A stretch of 32,923 bases of DNA from Bacillota bacterium (GTDB taxonomy: Bacteria > Bacillota > Clostridia > Peptostreptococcales > Anaerovoracaceae): the NCBI GenBank assembly GCA_019420525.1, contig JAHZHA010000026.1, positions 1 through 32,923 of the forward strand. Direction: 5' to 3'. Below, piece after piece: positions 24,871 through 32,745 of this stretch (its first letter is position 1; each line of letters opens with the position of its first letter). A program made the translations under genes and the position numbers. The notes beneath the pieces were generated by a model. That model did not search any database. It saw only the letters and a program-made list of their open reading frames with translations, and was not told where the DNA came from.

Positions 24871-24884
24871 TGTGTATTCTCCGC
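24861..24884. other. Right attachment junction (attR)
   Basis: The element end (GGGTGTCTG) meets the oxidoreductase reading (GTATTCTCC) at ATGT 24870-24873. Joining element ends gives a predicted attP centred on TCTG-ATGTA-CAGA. Joining the flanks gives attB with GGTTGCTCT-ATGT-GTATTCTCC. Confidence 0.75.
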
Positions 24885-25667
24885 TGCCCCTCATTCGGAC
24901 CGCGTATCAGCATAACGAATAAAATCGGTCTTACCGATGTGATGGGGAGGAGAGCGGACGGCGCTTTCGGTGCTTTCAGCGGTTCCTGCAAAATCGAAAA
25001 GCAGTCTCTTTCCGAGAAAATCAGAGACGAACTGGACCGCAAAGGTGTCGTCATCGTCAAGCTGAAGAAAGAACAGATTCACGAAGAAAAGCTGAGCCTC
25101 AAGGTATGTCAACAGTATGCACTCAAAGAATTTGCGGAGAACATCGTTCTGCTTGACACAGGTTGTGCGAAGCTGATGACACCGTTTATGCCGCTGGACC
25201 AGCTGCGGGAAATCGAAGGCTTTGAAAATGCACGTTATGTAGATCCTTATGCGGGTGGCAGAGGAAATTCTATACGCTATCTCTCAGTGGCGCAACGCAC
25301 TGACGGAATGTTGGTCCGTGGAGCAGAAAATGTATTCTGCGGCGGCGAAAAATCCGGACTTTTCGTAGGTCACACAGAAGCTATTACGACGGGAAGTCTT
25401 GCGGGGTATAACGCTTGCCGCTACCTGAAGGGAATTCCTCTGATGGAACTGCCGGACGGACTGGCGACAGGAGACCTGATCTCTTTTGCCAATGCACAGA
25501 TCGAAAAGGAAGACGGCCTTAAGACGCGCTATACTTTTGCCGGAGCGGAATATTTTGAGAGAATGAAAAAACTCGGCCTTTATACGACGGATCGTGAGAC
25601 AGTGGAAAAGCGTCTGGATAAGTACGGTCTGCGAGGTATATATAATGAAAAACTGATCCGGCGGTAA
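24870..25667 (+). pseudogene. FAD-dependent oxidoreductase, 3' part (interrupted gene)
   Basis: 265 codons encode the C-terminal half of the split flavoprotein. CILRCPSFGPR continues directly from NGCSM of the 5' part. Family blocks KVCQQYALKEFAENIVLLDTG, YVDPYAGGRGNSIRYLS and NVFCGGEKSGLFVGHTEAI follow, the last near the second part of the FAD site. No internal stop or frameshift is seen, so this half is preserved. It begins at the ATG of the junction, which overlaps the CmpB-like stop as TGATG, so a separate C-terminal polypeptide could be made by coupling. That polypeptide lacks the N-terminal FAD Rossmann motif and would not be expected to work alone. Confidence 0.87.
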
Positions 25668-25835
25668 TTTGTCTTTTAACTGCAACAGACGGTATTTTTT
25701 TCTTCTTTTCTGTTCCCTTTTATGATAAAATGATTCAGATAAAAAAGCAGAAATCGCTGTAAACGCCGCAGCTGCGGCATTTGCGGCGGTTCTGTACGGA
25801 GGCTGAAGCAGGCAGATGGCACAGAAAGGAATGTT

Positions 25836-26537
25836 ATGCGTCTCAATAAATATATCGCCCACAGCGGAGTCTGTTCCAGACGGAAAGCGGATGAACTCAT
25901 TCAGCAGGGGCAGGTGACGGTCAACGGACTTACGGCGGAGTGCGGGTATGATGTGACGGAAGGAGATGTCGTCTCCGTGGCGGGAAGAACGATCACTCCG
26001 GAAAAGCGACTCGTCTATTATATTTTGAACAAGCCGACGGGCTATATCACCACGGCGGACGATGAGCAGGGCAGACCTACCGTTCTGGATCTCATGCCGG
26101 ACATCAGCGAGCGGATTTATCCTGTGGGCAGACTGGATTTCAATACATCCGGCATGCTCATCATGACGAATGATGGCGATTTGGCCTATAAGCTGACGAG
26201 TCCGCATAAAAATATCTATAAGACCTATGTGGCAGAAGTTTCCGGCCTCTTTCTGCACCGGGACGCGGCGAGACTCAGAAACGGCGTCGATATCGGCGGA
26301 TATGTGACAAAGCCGGCAGAAGTGGAAATCCTTCGTCAGGGGGCGAATACCACCGTCGTGGAAGTCCGCATCGCCGAAGGAAAAAACAGACAGGTGAGAA
26401 AGATGTTTGAGGCGACGGGACATAAAGTGATAACTCTCCGGCGCACGGCCATCGGAGATCTGAAAATGGCGCATCTCAGAGAAGGAATGTACCGAAAAAT
26501 GACGGTGCACGAACTCGAATATCTGAGAAGACTGTAG
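25836..26537 (+). CDS. rluB: rRNA pseudouridine synthase, RsuA/RluB family
   Basis: The enzyme isomerises a uridine in ribosomal RNA. The 233-residue protein has an N-terminal S4 RNA-binding domain (residues 1-60, RLNKYIAHSGVCSRRKAD). The catalytic domain starts with YYILNKPTGYITT and has GRLDFNTSG with the catalytic Asp101. It also has GKNRQVRKMFEATGH near the end. The length and the S4 start fit the RluB branch (23S rRNA), though other members of the group look alike. AAAGGA precedes the ATG. The upstream 168 bases contain a TAAAAT-type -10 and a GC-rich hairpin. Confidence 0.93.
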   Translation: MRLNKYIAHSGVCSRRKADELIQQGQVTVNGLTAECGYDVTEGDVVSVAGRTITPEKRLVYYILNKPTGYITTADDEQGRPTVLDLMPDISERIYPVGRLDFNTSGMLIMTNDGDLAYKLTSPHKNIYKTYVAEVSGLFLHRDAARLRNGVDIGGYVTKPAEVEILRQGANTTVVEVRIAEGKNRQVRKMFEATGHKVITLRRTAIGDLKMAHLREGMYRKMTVHELEYLRRL

Positions 26538-26591
26538 CGCAGATAACAGTTTGTGGTTTGTAAGTAGAAATACAGAAGGTGTTGTTAAATT

Positions 26592-27236
26592 ATGGAAATA
26601 AGGAGCGAAAAGACAAATCTCATAGTCAAGACGACGTCGCTGGCTATGCATATCGTCGGCGATTATATTTCGCCGGGTGATACGGTGGTGGACTGCACCA
26701 TGGGAAACGGATACGATACTCTCTCCCTGGCGGAAGCTGCCGGATGCACTCTGACGCCGGGTCACGCAGGGGCGGTGTACGCTTTTGATATTCAGCAGGA
26801 AGCTCTCGATGCGACGAAAAATTATCTGGCCGAAAATGGCATTCCGGATCCTGAACAGGCGAATATACATCTTATTCTCGATTCTCATACGGAAATCGAT
26901 CGTCATCTGGCGGGAGTGACAGAGGAAATCTCCGCTTTCGTCTTCAATCTCGGTTTCATGCCGGGAAGAAACAAAACAGTCATGACTACGGAAAAAACGT
27001 CTCTGCCAGCGATAAAGAAAGCCATCAATCTCGTAAGAACGGGAGGCATCGTGTCGATCATGGCCTACAGCGGTCACAGAGAAGGCGAAGAAGAATGCGC
27101 TGCGATTTACGAATTCCTGAAGACGCTTCCATCCAAAAAATATCATGTTGCCTACGTTCACATGATCAATCAGAAAAAGACAGCACCGTCTCTGTTTCTC
27201 GTGACTCCGAAGACGGATGACAGGAAGCCGCTGTAG
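26592..27236 (+). CDS. mnmM: tRNA wobble-uridine methyltransferase, MnmM/YtqB family
   Basis: This 214-residue SAM-dependent methyltransferase belongs to the YtqB/rRNA-methylase-like family. The Bacillus member completes mnm5s2U at tRNA position 34. Motif I is VVDCTMGNGYDT (about residues 35-46), followed by VYAFDIQ (about 63-69). NLGFMPG lies near residues 119-125, and the conserved AYSGHREGEEE and a C-terminal NQKKTAPSLFLV follow. AGAAGGTG lies ten bases before the ATG, and the gene follows rluB by 54 bases. Both act on RNA modification, so a shared transcript is plausible. Confidence 0.85.
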   Translation: MEIRSEKTNLIVKTTSLAMHIVGDYISPGDTVVDCTMGNGYDTLSLAEAAGCTLTPGHAGAVYAFDIQQEALDATKNYLAENGIPDPEQANIHLILDSHTEIDRHLAGVTEEISAFVFNLGFMPGRNKTVMTTEKTSLPAIKKAINLVRTGGIVSIMAYSGHREGEEECAAIYEFLKTLPSKKYHVAYVHMINQKKTAPSLFLVTPKTDDRKPL

Positions 27237-27280
27237 CCGGGCCGGCCACCGCGGAACGAACAGAGGAGAATACAGAAAGC

Positions 27281-28525
27281 ATGATGCAGATGCAGCATGA
27301 TACAGTTGAAAAAGACAGAAAATCAGGAATCATTATGAAATATACAGAACATATTCACATGCCGGAAGTACCGCCCGCTGCCATGCGGGCGGTTTCAATG
27401 CTCAGAAAAGATATCGTACTCTGCGTATCTCTCGTTCTCGCCGCTGTCTCTTCTTTTTTCGTCAGACCGGACGCACAGTATGCGGGATACATCGATTTTG
27501 AAACGCTATCTCTTCTTCTGAGTCTGATGATCGTCATGGCAGGCTTTCAGAAGACAGGTCTCTTCCGGATGATAGGGGAGAAACTCATTTCAAAGGCCCG
27601 CACTGTCCGGCGCACCGCCGCAGTGCTGGTGTTTCTCTGCTTTTTCATCAGCATGATCATCACAAACGATGTGGCACTGCTGACTTTCGTTCCATTCGCC
27701 ATCGCTGTCTGCTCCATGGCGGGTATGGAAAGGCATATCATCTCCATCATCACGATGCAGACGATCGCGGCAAATCTCGGCAGCATGGTGACGCCTGTGG
27801 GAAATCCGCAGAATCTCTATATCTATGCGAAGTCCGGTATGGGACTTGCCGACTTTCTTCGCATTACCGGACCGATGGCCGCGGCGGCGTTTCTCCTTCT
27901 GCTTCTCTATATCGCTGTCCTGCCCGGAGGAAAGCAAGTCTGTATTTCCTCGGATGCAGAGAAAAAGGCGGCGGAGACGACGGGGCAGAAGAGTATGCCG
28001 AAGTTGAATCCGAAAAAAATCCTGCTCTACACGGTGCTCTTTACCGTCTGTCTCAGCACGGTGATGCATCTGACGGATTATCGGATCATGCTTCTCACAG
28101 TACTGGCAGCCGTTCTGGCAGCGGAGCCCTCTGTACTGAAAAATGTCGATTACGGACTTCTGCTGACTTTCATCGGCTTCTTTATCTTCATCGGAAACAT
28201 CGGGCGGATACCCGTATTCTGTGAGATTTTCGGCAATCTGACGGATACCCTGGGCGCGGCGGCCGGAATCCTCGTCAGTCAGGTGATCAGCAACGTTCCT
28301 GCAGCTCTTCTGCTGTCCGGATTTACGCAGCGCTGGGATCAGCTTCTCGTCGGCGTAAGCCTGGGAGGTCTGGGAACGCTCATCGCCTCTATGGCAAGTC
28401 TGATCTCCTACAAGCTGCTGACAAAAGAATATCCCGGAAAAAAGGCGGATTATATCAAGTATTTTACGGCTGCAAATATCGGATTTCTGGCAGTTCTCAC
28501 CGGCATCTCCGCAGCGGTCATATGA
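27281..28525 (+). CDS. Anion/metabolite permease of the SLC13/ArsB-like superfamily
   Basis: This polytopic membrane protein (414 residues, about ten hydrophobic helices) carries the ion-transporter superfamily pattern. An ITNDVALLTFVPFA block lies near residues 125-138, and SMVTPVGNPQNLY near residues 168-180 is the Pro-Val-Gly-Asn hairpin of citrate/SLC13-type carriers. A second ISNVPAALLLSG block lies in the C-terminal half. The substrate is probably a carboxylate or other anion and cannot be named. The start is uncertain: ATG 27281 has AGAGGAG 13 bases upstream, while ATG 27335 would drop 18 non-conserved residues. A thick cytoplasmic linker (about residues 220-245) joins the two halves. 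Confidence 0.82.
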   Translation: MMQMQHDTVEKDRKSGIIMKYTEHIHMPEVPPAAMRAVSMLRKDIVLCVSLVLAAVSSFFVRPDAQYAGYIDFETLSLLLSLMIVMAGFQKTGLFRMIGEKLISKARTVRRTAAVLVFLCFFISMIITNDVALLTFVPFAIAVCSMAGMERHIISIITMQTIAANLGSMVTPVGNPQNLYIYAKSGMGLADFLRITGPMAAAAFLLLLLYIAVLPGGKQVCISSDAEKKAAETTGQKSMPKLNPKKILLYTVLFTVCLSTVMHLTDYRIMLLTVLAAVLAAEPSVLKNVDYGLLLTFIGFFIFIGNIGRIPVFCEIFGNLTDTLGAAAGILVSQVISNVPAALLLSGFTQRWDQLLVGVSLGGLGTLIASMASLISYKLLTKEYPGKKADYIKYFTAANIGFLAVLTGISAAVI

Positions 28526-28595
28526 TAAAATCTTACATAACTGGAAATCAGAGAAAAACATCCAGAAATTACCTTAATTTTTTTTGTAAATTGTC

Positions 28596-28623
28596 TTTAC
28601 ACCACTAATTTTTCTGATAAAAT
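28596..28623 (+). promoter_or_regulatory. Candidate sigma-A promoter in the 28526-28824 gap
   Basis: TTTACA (28596-28601) and TAAAAT (28618-28623) are spaced by 16 bases. Transcription would start near 28630 and meet a hairpin at 28654-28696. Confidence 0.5.
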
Positions 28624-28653
28624 GGATAGAAATGATACGATGACGAAAGAAGC

Positions 28654-28703
28654 CGGCGGCATGACACAGGAAAATTTTTCCGCGGGAATGCCGCCGTTTT
28701 CTG
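28654..28703 (+). terminator. Hairpin terminator or attenuator upstream of the phospholipase gene
   Basis: CGGCGGCAT (28654-28662) pairs perfectly with ATGCCGCCG (28688-28696). A GGAAAAATTTTTCC-like inner stem fills the loop, and TTTTCTG follows. It comes about 65 bases after a promoter and before a second TATAAT (28757-28762). Confidence 0.55.
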
Positions 28704-28824
28704 AAATTTTTACATACTGCTGATGTTTCTCTGAAGTGAGTCAAAAAAGTATGTTTTATAATGTACACAGACAGGGCAGAATGTAAATCAAATGTATGGG
28801 ACTTTATTTCGTCAGGAGGAATAG

Positions 28825-29409
28825 ATGAAAAAAAGAAGTCATAAGTTACTCGGAATTTACCTTGCAGAGCGCTATATGTCAGATGTATCTGAATTATTTC
28901 GCAAAGCGTTTGTCTTCGGCTGCGTGGAGCCGGACTATAATTATACGTCATATCTGAAAGGTCTGGGCAGCGGCAATTCCGTGAAAGGACACAACTACGA
29001 GTGCGCCTGCCGCTACATCAGAAAGAACGCCAGCTATCTGGCAGAAAAAAGCAAATGGAACGTCTGGGACTATTATCAGTTTGGCAGAATGCTCCACTAT
29101 CTTGCGGACGCTTTCACTTATCCGCACAACAGTCATTACGAAGGATCTCTTGCAGATCATGTGAGATATGAGCTGGAAATGCAGCCTATTTTCATCGATA
29201 AGCTGAATAATACAGCTTCACAGATCGTGCCGGAGATGTATCTGAAAACTGATATCGTCCATGCACTCAACGCACTGCACGAGGAATACAGAAAACAGGC
29301 ATCCCATCCGGAAAGAGACTGCGATATCATCCTGCAGACTCTCTGCACGGCTACGGCAGTTCTCGTGCCGTCGGTGGAGTACGGGCGCGTTCAGGTATGT
29401 GCCAACTGA
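28825..29409 (+). CDS. Zinc-dependent phospholipase C family protein
   Basis: This 194-residue, all-helical protein of the zinc-dependent phospholipase C/S1-P1 type fold (PF00882) has metal-ligand motifs. The early His6 lies in KKRSHKLLG, Asp37 in CVEPDYN, and His56 in KGHNYE. The hallmark HYLADAFTYPHN has His91, Asp95 and His101. There is no signal peptide, unlike secreted alpha-toxin-type phospholipases, so an intracellular or non-classical role is likely. AGGAGG precedes the ATG by four to five bases. The upstream gap has two promoter-like sites. A strong terminator follows. Confidence 0.83.
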   Translation: MKKRSHKLLGIYLAERYMSDVSELFRKAFVFGCVEPDYNYTSYLKGLGSGNSVKGHNYECACRYIRKNASYLAEKSKWNVWDYYQFGRMLHYLADAFTYPHNSHYEGSLADHVRYELEMQPIFIDKLNNTASQIVPEMYLKTDIVHALNALHEEYRKQASHPERDCDIILQTLCTATAVLVPSVEYGRVQVCAN

Positions 29410-29439
29410 CAGTAAAATATAAAATAAAGCGACAGACAG

Positions 29440-29488
29440 AAACCGCCGCCGCACAGCAGATGAAAAGCCGTGCGGCGGCGGTTTTTTA
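29440..29488 (+). terminator. Strong terminator between the phospholipase and symporter genes
   Basis: A perfect 15-bp stem (29440-29454 with 29470-29484) is rich in CCG/CGG, has a 15-base loop, and ends in TTTTTT. It serves the plus-strand gene and may also serve the convergent symporter gene, although the minus-strand T tract is poorer. Confidence 0.85.
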
Positions 29489-29524
29489 TACTTTCATTTC
29501 CCCTGTCTGCAGGATGATTTAATA

Positions 29525-30922
29525 TTACAAGCGGGGAGGCTTTTCGTTAAAATGCTCTCTGACGAGTTTCACTACCGTACCTGATAGTAAGAACAACGCG
29601 ATGAGGTTCGGGATAGACATGAGTCCGTTGAATGTCTCCGCGATACTCCAGAGAAGGCCGAGATCCATTGTCGCTCCCAAAATAGCCACCAGAGCATATA
29701 CGACCATGAAAGGTTTGATGACTTTCGGTCCGAAGATGAATTCGATGCAGCGCGTTCCGTACAGACCCCAGCCGATGATGGTGGAAAAAGCGAAGCAGCA
29801 GAGCGCCACAGCGGTAAAAATCGATACCCAGCTGCCGTAGGTTGAAATGAATCCGCTGATGGTCAGATCCGCTCCGGCATCGACGCCGTAAGTGAATTCC
29901 GTTCCGCTGCACAGGATGACGAGAGCTGTCAGTGTACAGATCACGATGGTGTCGACGAATACTTCGAAGATACCGAAAACGCCCTGTTTTACGGGATCTT
30001 TGATATCAGAGGATGCGTGTGCAATAGAGCCCGTTCCCAGGCCGGCTTCATTTGAAAAAATTCCCCGCGCCACGCCTTTTTTCATACTCAGGAAAAAGCT
30101 CCCCACCACGCCTCCTGTGACGGAAGCAGGAGAAAAAGCGCCCTCGACGATAGAACGGAAAACGGCGGGAACACGGTCGATATTCATGACGACGACTCCC
30201 AGTGCAAGAATGATGTACAGAAGTGCCATGAACGGAACCAGCTTTTCCGTGACTTTTCCGATGCGCTTGATTCCGCCCAGCAGGACGAGAGCTACGATAA
30301 GTGTAATCACGATACCCAGAATGAGATTCAGTGAAAAAATACTGTCTTCCGGAATTATGTCGTAACTCAGCAGCGCAGAATCGATGGCTGTAGTGATGGT
30401 ATTGACCTGAGTAGCATTTCCCGTACCGAAAACGGTAAGCACGCCCAGAGCTGCATAAATGAAAGCCAGCCAGCGCCATTTGCTGCCGAGTCCGTTTTTA
30501 ATGTAATACATCGGACCGCCCACCCAGTCACCGTGATCGTTTTTTTCGCGGTAATGGACGGCGAGAGTGACTTCTGAAAATTTCGTACACATGCCCAGCA
30601 GGGCGGATATCCACATCCAGAAGACGGCGCCGGGTCCTCCGATGGCGATGGCTCCGGCAACTCCGGCGATATTTCCCGTGCCTACCGTGGCAGCCAGCGC
30701 GGTACATACTGCCTGAAACGGAGTGATCGCTCCGTCTGCAGCTTCTTTTTTGTGGAAGAGCCTGCCCAGCGTCATCTTCAGACTGTAGCCGAATTTCCTG
30801 AACTGAATAAAACGGGTGCGCAAAGTAAGATAAAGACCCACTCCGATGATGCAGATCATTGCGGGAACGCCCCAGACGAAATTATTGACAGCGGCGTTGA
30901 TTTGTGTGATTAGTTCCAGCAT
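29525..30922 (-). CDS. Sodium:alanine/glycine symporter (AGCS family)
   Basis: This is a membrane carrier that takes up small neutral amino acids with sodium. The 465-residue length and hydrophobic profile (about eleven helices) fit the family. Motifs include TLRTRFIQFRKF near residues 33-44, the signature ALAATVGTGNIAGVAGAI near 74-91, WVGGPMYYIKNGLG near 132-145, and SNEAGLGTGSIAHA in the middle. Alanine, glycine and D-alanine are the known family substrates; which one is used here is not clear. AGGAGAG precedes the ATG. The 5' region contains several inverted repeats (see 31039-31073). Confidence 0.93.
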   Translation of the reverse strand: MLELITQINAAVNNFVWGVPAMICIIGVGLYLTLRTRFIQFRKFGYSLKMTLGRLFHKKEAADGAITPFQAVCTALAATVGTGNIAGVAGAIAIGGPGAVFWMWISALLGMCTKFSEVTLAVHYREKNDHGDWVGGPMYYIKNGLGSKWRWLAFIYAALGVLTVFGTGNATQVNTITTAIDSALLSYDIIPEDSIFSLNLILGIVITLIVALVLLGGIKRIGKVTEKLVPFMALLYIILALGVVVMNIDRVPAVFRSIVEGAFSPASVTGGVVGSFFLSMKKGVARGIFSNEAGLGTGSIAHASSDIKDPVKQGVFGIFEVFVDTIVICTLTALVILCSGTEFTYGVDAGADLTISGFISTYGSWVSIFTAVALCCFAFSTIIGWGLYGTRCIEFIFGPKVIKPFMVVYALVAILGATMDLGLLWSIAETFNGLMSIPNLIALFLLSGTVVKLVREHFNEKPPRL

Positions 30923-31038
30923 GAAAATCTCTCCTATTCAATAAACCTTTTTTTGCCGGGAGGAATCTTTTTCTGTGCCGCTTTAAACGGCGACATACCG
31001 AAAAATTTCGCTCAGCAACGGTCAATATCTTAACATAA

Positions 31039-31073
31039 TTTCGTAAAAACGAAAAATCTAAAATAGTTTTTCG
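31039..31073. repeat. Overlapping inverted repeats in the symporter leader
   Basis: TTTCGT (31039-31044) pairs with ACGAAA (31049-31054). CGAAAAA (31050-31056) also pairs with TTTTTCG (31067-31073). The two pairings share an arm and exclude each other. They may be operator half-sites or alternative RNA folds. Confidence 0.45.
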
Positions 31074-31207
31074 GAACGCAATATTTCAGAGCTTTGTCGT
31101 AAAACAAGGTGTTTACTACGGCATTTCCCGCGGGTTCTGCTGATTTTTTCCGCCGATATCCCCGTTTCTGCATATTTTGTCAAAATGTTTTCCGGCAGAC
31201 ATTTTAT

Positions 31208-31217
31208 CTGCTATAAT
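31208..31217 (+). promoter_or_regulatory. Extended -10 promoter of the MOSC gene
   Basis: TATAAT (31212-31217) is preceded by TGC, an extended -10. The -35 match is poor. Transcription would start near 31224, at the edge of a GC-rich leader. Confidence 0.5.
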
Positions 31218-31310
31218 GAAAAAGTGCCGGCAGTTCCGCCGGATATCATCAGGCCGGATGCGAGCCGGTCTGCCGCAAATCAAGGTAAAATCTGTCAGGA
31301 GGTTTCAATA

Positions 31311-31748
31311 ATGAACAACGGAAAAATCCGCGCCATCTCTGTCAGCCCGGAGAGAGGCACTCTGAAAAAGGAAATCGAAGAATGTATGATCACTCTCCAG
31401 GGACTGGAAGGCGACGGACATGCGGGCGACTGGAGCCGTCAGATCACGTGTCTCAGCTATGAGAGCCTACTGGCGTCCAACGAAAAACACGGACTCACCA
31501 TGGGACCGGGAGATATGGCGGAGAATATTCTCATCGAAGGTCTGGATCTCTCAGCTGTCACGGCTGGCGACCGGATCTGTCTGGGAGAGGAAGCAGTCAT
31601 CGAGGTATCCCAGGTGGGAAAACCGGATCATCCGAGCATCGTCACAAAGACATTCGGTACTTCACTGTTGCCTCACGAAGGTCTCTTCTGCAGGGTTATC
31701 ACTCCCGGAAAAATCCACAGAGGAGACACCGTATCTCTGGTGAAATAA
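31311..31748 (+). CDS. MOSC domain protein
   Basis: The 145-residue single-domain protein belongs to the MOSC superfamily, which binds the molybdenum cofactor or handles sulfur transfer. Visible family features are the start KIRAISVSPERGTLKKEI (about residues 4-21), GDGHAGDWSRQITCLS near residues 36-51, and MGPGDMAENILIEGLDL near residues 64-80, with conserved Cys at 49 and near 126 (GLFCRVITPG). The ATG at 31311 follows AGGAGG (31297-31302) by eight bases; a longer frame to 31185 crosses the promoter. No molybdopterin genes are adjacent. A terminator follows. Confidence 0.87.
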   Translation: MNNGKIRAISVSPERGTLKKEIEECMITLQGLEGDGHAGDWSRQITCLSYESLLASNEKHGLTMGPGDMAENILIEGLDLSAVTAGDRICLGEEAVIEVSQVGKPDHPSIVTKTFGTSLLPHEGLFCRVITPGKIHRGDTVSLVK

Positions 31749-31802
31749 AGCAGCAGAAAAGATACGGATAAATCAGAATTGCATAAGCTAGGAAAGCATC
31801 GA

Positions 31803-31844
31803 AAAGTCCGCTGCAGAAAATCTGCCGCGGACTTTCTCTTTTTT
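31803..31844 (+). terminator. Rho-independent terminator after the MOSC gene
   Basis: AAAGTCCGC (31803-31811) pairs with GCGGACTTT (31827-31835). After one mismatch the inner pairing GCAG/CTGC continues, and TCTCTTTTTT follows. Confidence 0.85.
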
Positions 31845-31907
31845 GAAAGTCAAGATTGACATTTTATGGAAAATATCTTATCCTTTAAACAGGAGGAATG
31901 GAAATAT

Positions 31908-32594
31908 ATGGAAGATGAGAAACGGCGGAAAAAGAGAAAGAGAATTGCTGTAATCGTTCTTCTCGTCGTCGCTGCGCTGATCTACGGAGCGGTTTCCGAT
32001 CGTCAGGGAAATGCAGTCGAAGTGGTGAGGGGTGAAGAAAGTGCGGACTCAGCCGGTCGGGAAATAGAAGCGGGAGACGGACTACAGGACGGGAATGAAG
32101 AGCAGGAAGACGGAGAAGAGAAAGAGACTGCGGAAATCTATGTTGACGTGGGCGGTGCGGTGGTTCATCCCGGCGTCGTGAATATCGCCGAAGGCTCCCG
32201 GGTTTTTGAAGCTGTCCAAGCAGCTGGAGGAACGACCTCCGAAGCTGAAACGAAATATATTAATATGGCTTCGGAATGTACAGACGGACAGAAACTATAC
32301 ATTCCCACAGCTGAGGAAGCGAAAAAAGCGGCAGAAAATGGCGAATCAGCAGAACTCTTTTCCACAGATCTTTCAGATGGCGATTCGGCAGGAACAGAAC
32401 GAGCAAAAGTGAACGTCAATACCGCCACATCCGAAGAACTTCAGACGCTGGACGGCATCGGTCCGTCCATGGCCCAGCGGATTATCGAGTATCGACAGGC
32501 AAACGGAAATTTTGAAGCGGTGGAGGATCTGACAAACGTCAGTGGAATCGGCGAAAAAACTCTGGAAAAACTCATTCCCGATGTCTGTGTTTAA
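31908..32594 (+). CDS. comEA: ComEA-like competence DNA-binding protein
   Basis: The protein is a membrane-anchored receptor that binds double-stranded DNA during transformation. From ATG 31908 it has 228 residues: a basic N terminus and one transmembrane segment (about residues 13-29), an acidic linker to about 70, an SLBB domain (EIYVDVGGAVVHPGVV to LYIPT, about 75-135), and a C-terminal helix-hairpin-helix pair (VNVNTATSEELQTLDGIGPS and VSGIGEKTLEKL). AGGAGG (31891-31896) supports this start over the ATG at 31866. The comEC and comEB partners are not in the window. Similar proteins also occur in non-competent clostridia. Confidence 0.9.
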   Translation: MEDEKRRKKRKRIAVIVLLVVAALIYGAVSDRQGNAVEVVRGEESADSAGREIEAGDGLQDGNEEQEDGEEKETAEIYVDVGGAVVHPGVVNIAEGSRVFEAVQAAGGTTSEAETKYINMASECTDGQKLYIPTAEEAKKAAENGESAELFSTDLSDGDSAGTERAKVNVNTATSEELQTLDGIGPSMAQRIIEYRQANGNFEAVEDLTNVSGIGEKTLEKLIPDVCV

Positions 32595-32689
32595 AAATCA
32601 CAAAAAGACCTGGAAATGCATATATTGGAAGTGGTATGAATAAATGGCCGCAAAGATGAGAAGACTGCATAACAGAAGATGTGCGGAAA

Positions 32690-32708
32690 AGCCCGGCAAT
32701 CTGTCGGG
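32690..32708. repeat. Small hairpin downstream of comEA
   Basis: GCCCG and CGGGC flank nine bases. There is no T-run, so termination is doubtful. It lies between comEA and the final gene. Confidence 0.3.
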
Positions 32709-32745
32709 CATGGCGAAGAAAATCATAGAAAATGCAGGTGATATC

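Larger units (their letters stand above)
21775..24873. mobile_element. 3.1-kb serine-recombinase element inserted in an oxidoreductase gene
   Basis: The element lies between two copies of ATGT (21775-21778 and 24870-24873). Deleting the 3,095 bases from one copy to the other rejoins the flanking gene in frame to 433 codons and restores the conserved stretch NGCSM-CILRCPSFGP. Contents in order: large serine recombinase (-) ending 90 bases from the left end, an anchored repeat protein (-), an 82-codon orphan (+) and a CmpB-like membrane protein (+) that ends on the right junction. There is no relaxase, replication or phage structural gene, so it is either a minimal integrative cassette or a decayed larger element. 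The middle (about 23750-24340) is clearly AT-richer than the surroundings. Confidence 0.87.
30923..31310. other. Divergent intergenic region between symporter and MOSC genes
   Basis: This stretch of 388 bases has no protein gene. It holds the AGCS upstream region (-) with inverted repeats at 31039-31073 and a GCCG/CGGC hairpin near 30978. It also holds the MOSC promoter (+) with TATAAT at 31212-31217 and a GC-rich leader from about 31226. Confidence 0.6.

Noticed and set aside
21775..24873. Prophage or conjugative element
   Set aside because: No capsid, tail, relaxase, replication or type IV secretion genes in 3.1 kb; only a recombinase and three small cargo genes.
25284..27161. 625-codon antisense frame over the oxidoreductase 3' part, rluB and mnmM
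   Set aside because: The three plus-strand genes are unambiguous; the antisense protein is His/Arg/Ser-rich without motifs.
29440..29488. Inverted repeat as an IS end
   Set aside because: A single GC-rich stem plus T-run between convergent genes is a terminator; no transposase is nearby.
30923..31140. Glycine riboswitch upstream of the AGCS symporter
   Set aside because: Such symporters are often so regulated, but I saw none of the conserved core segments.
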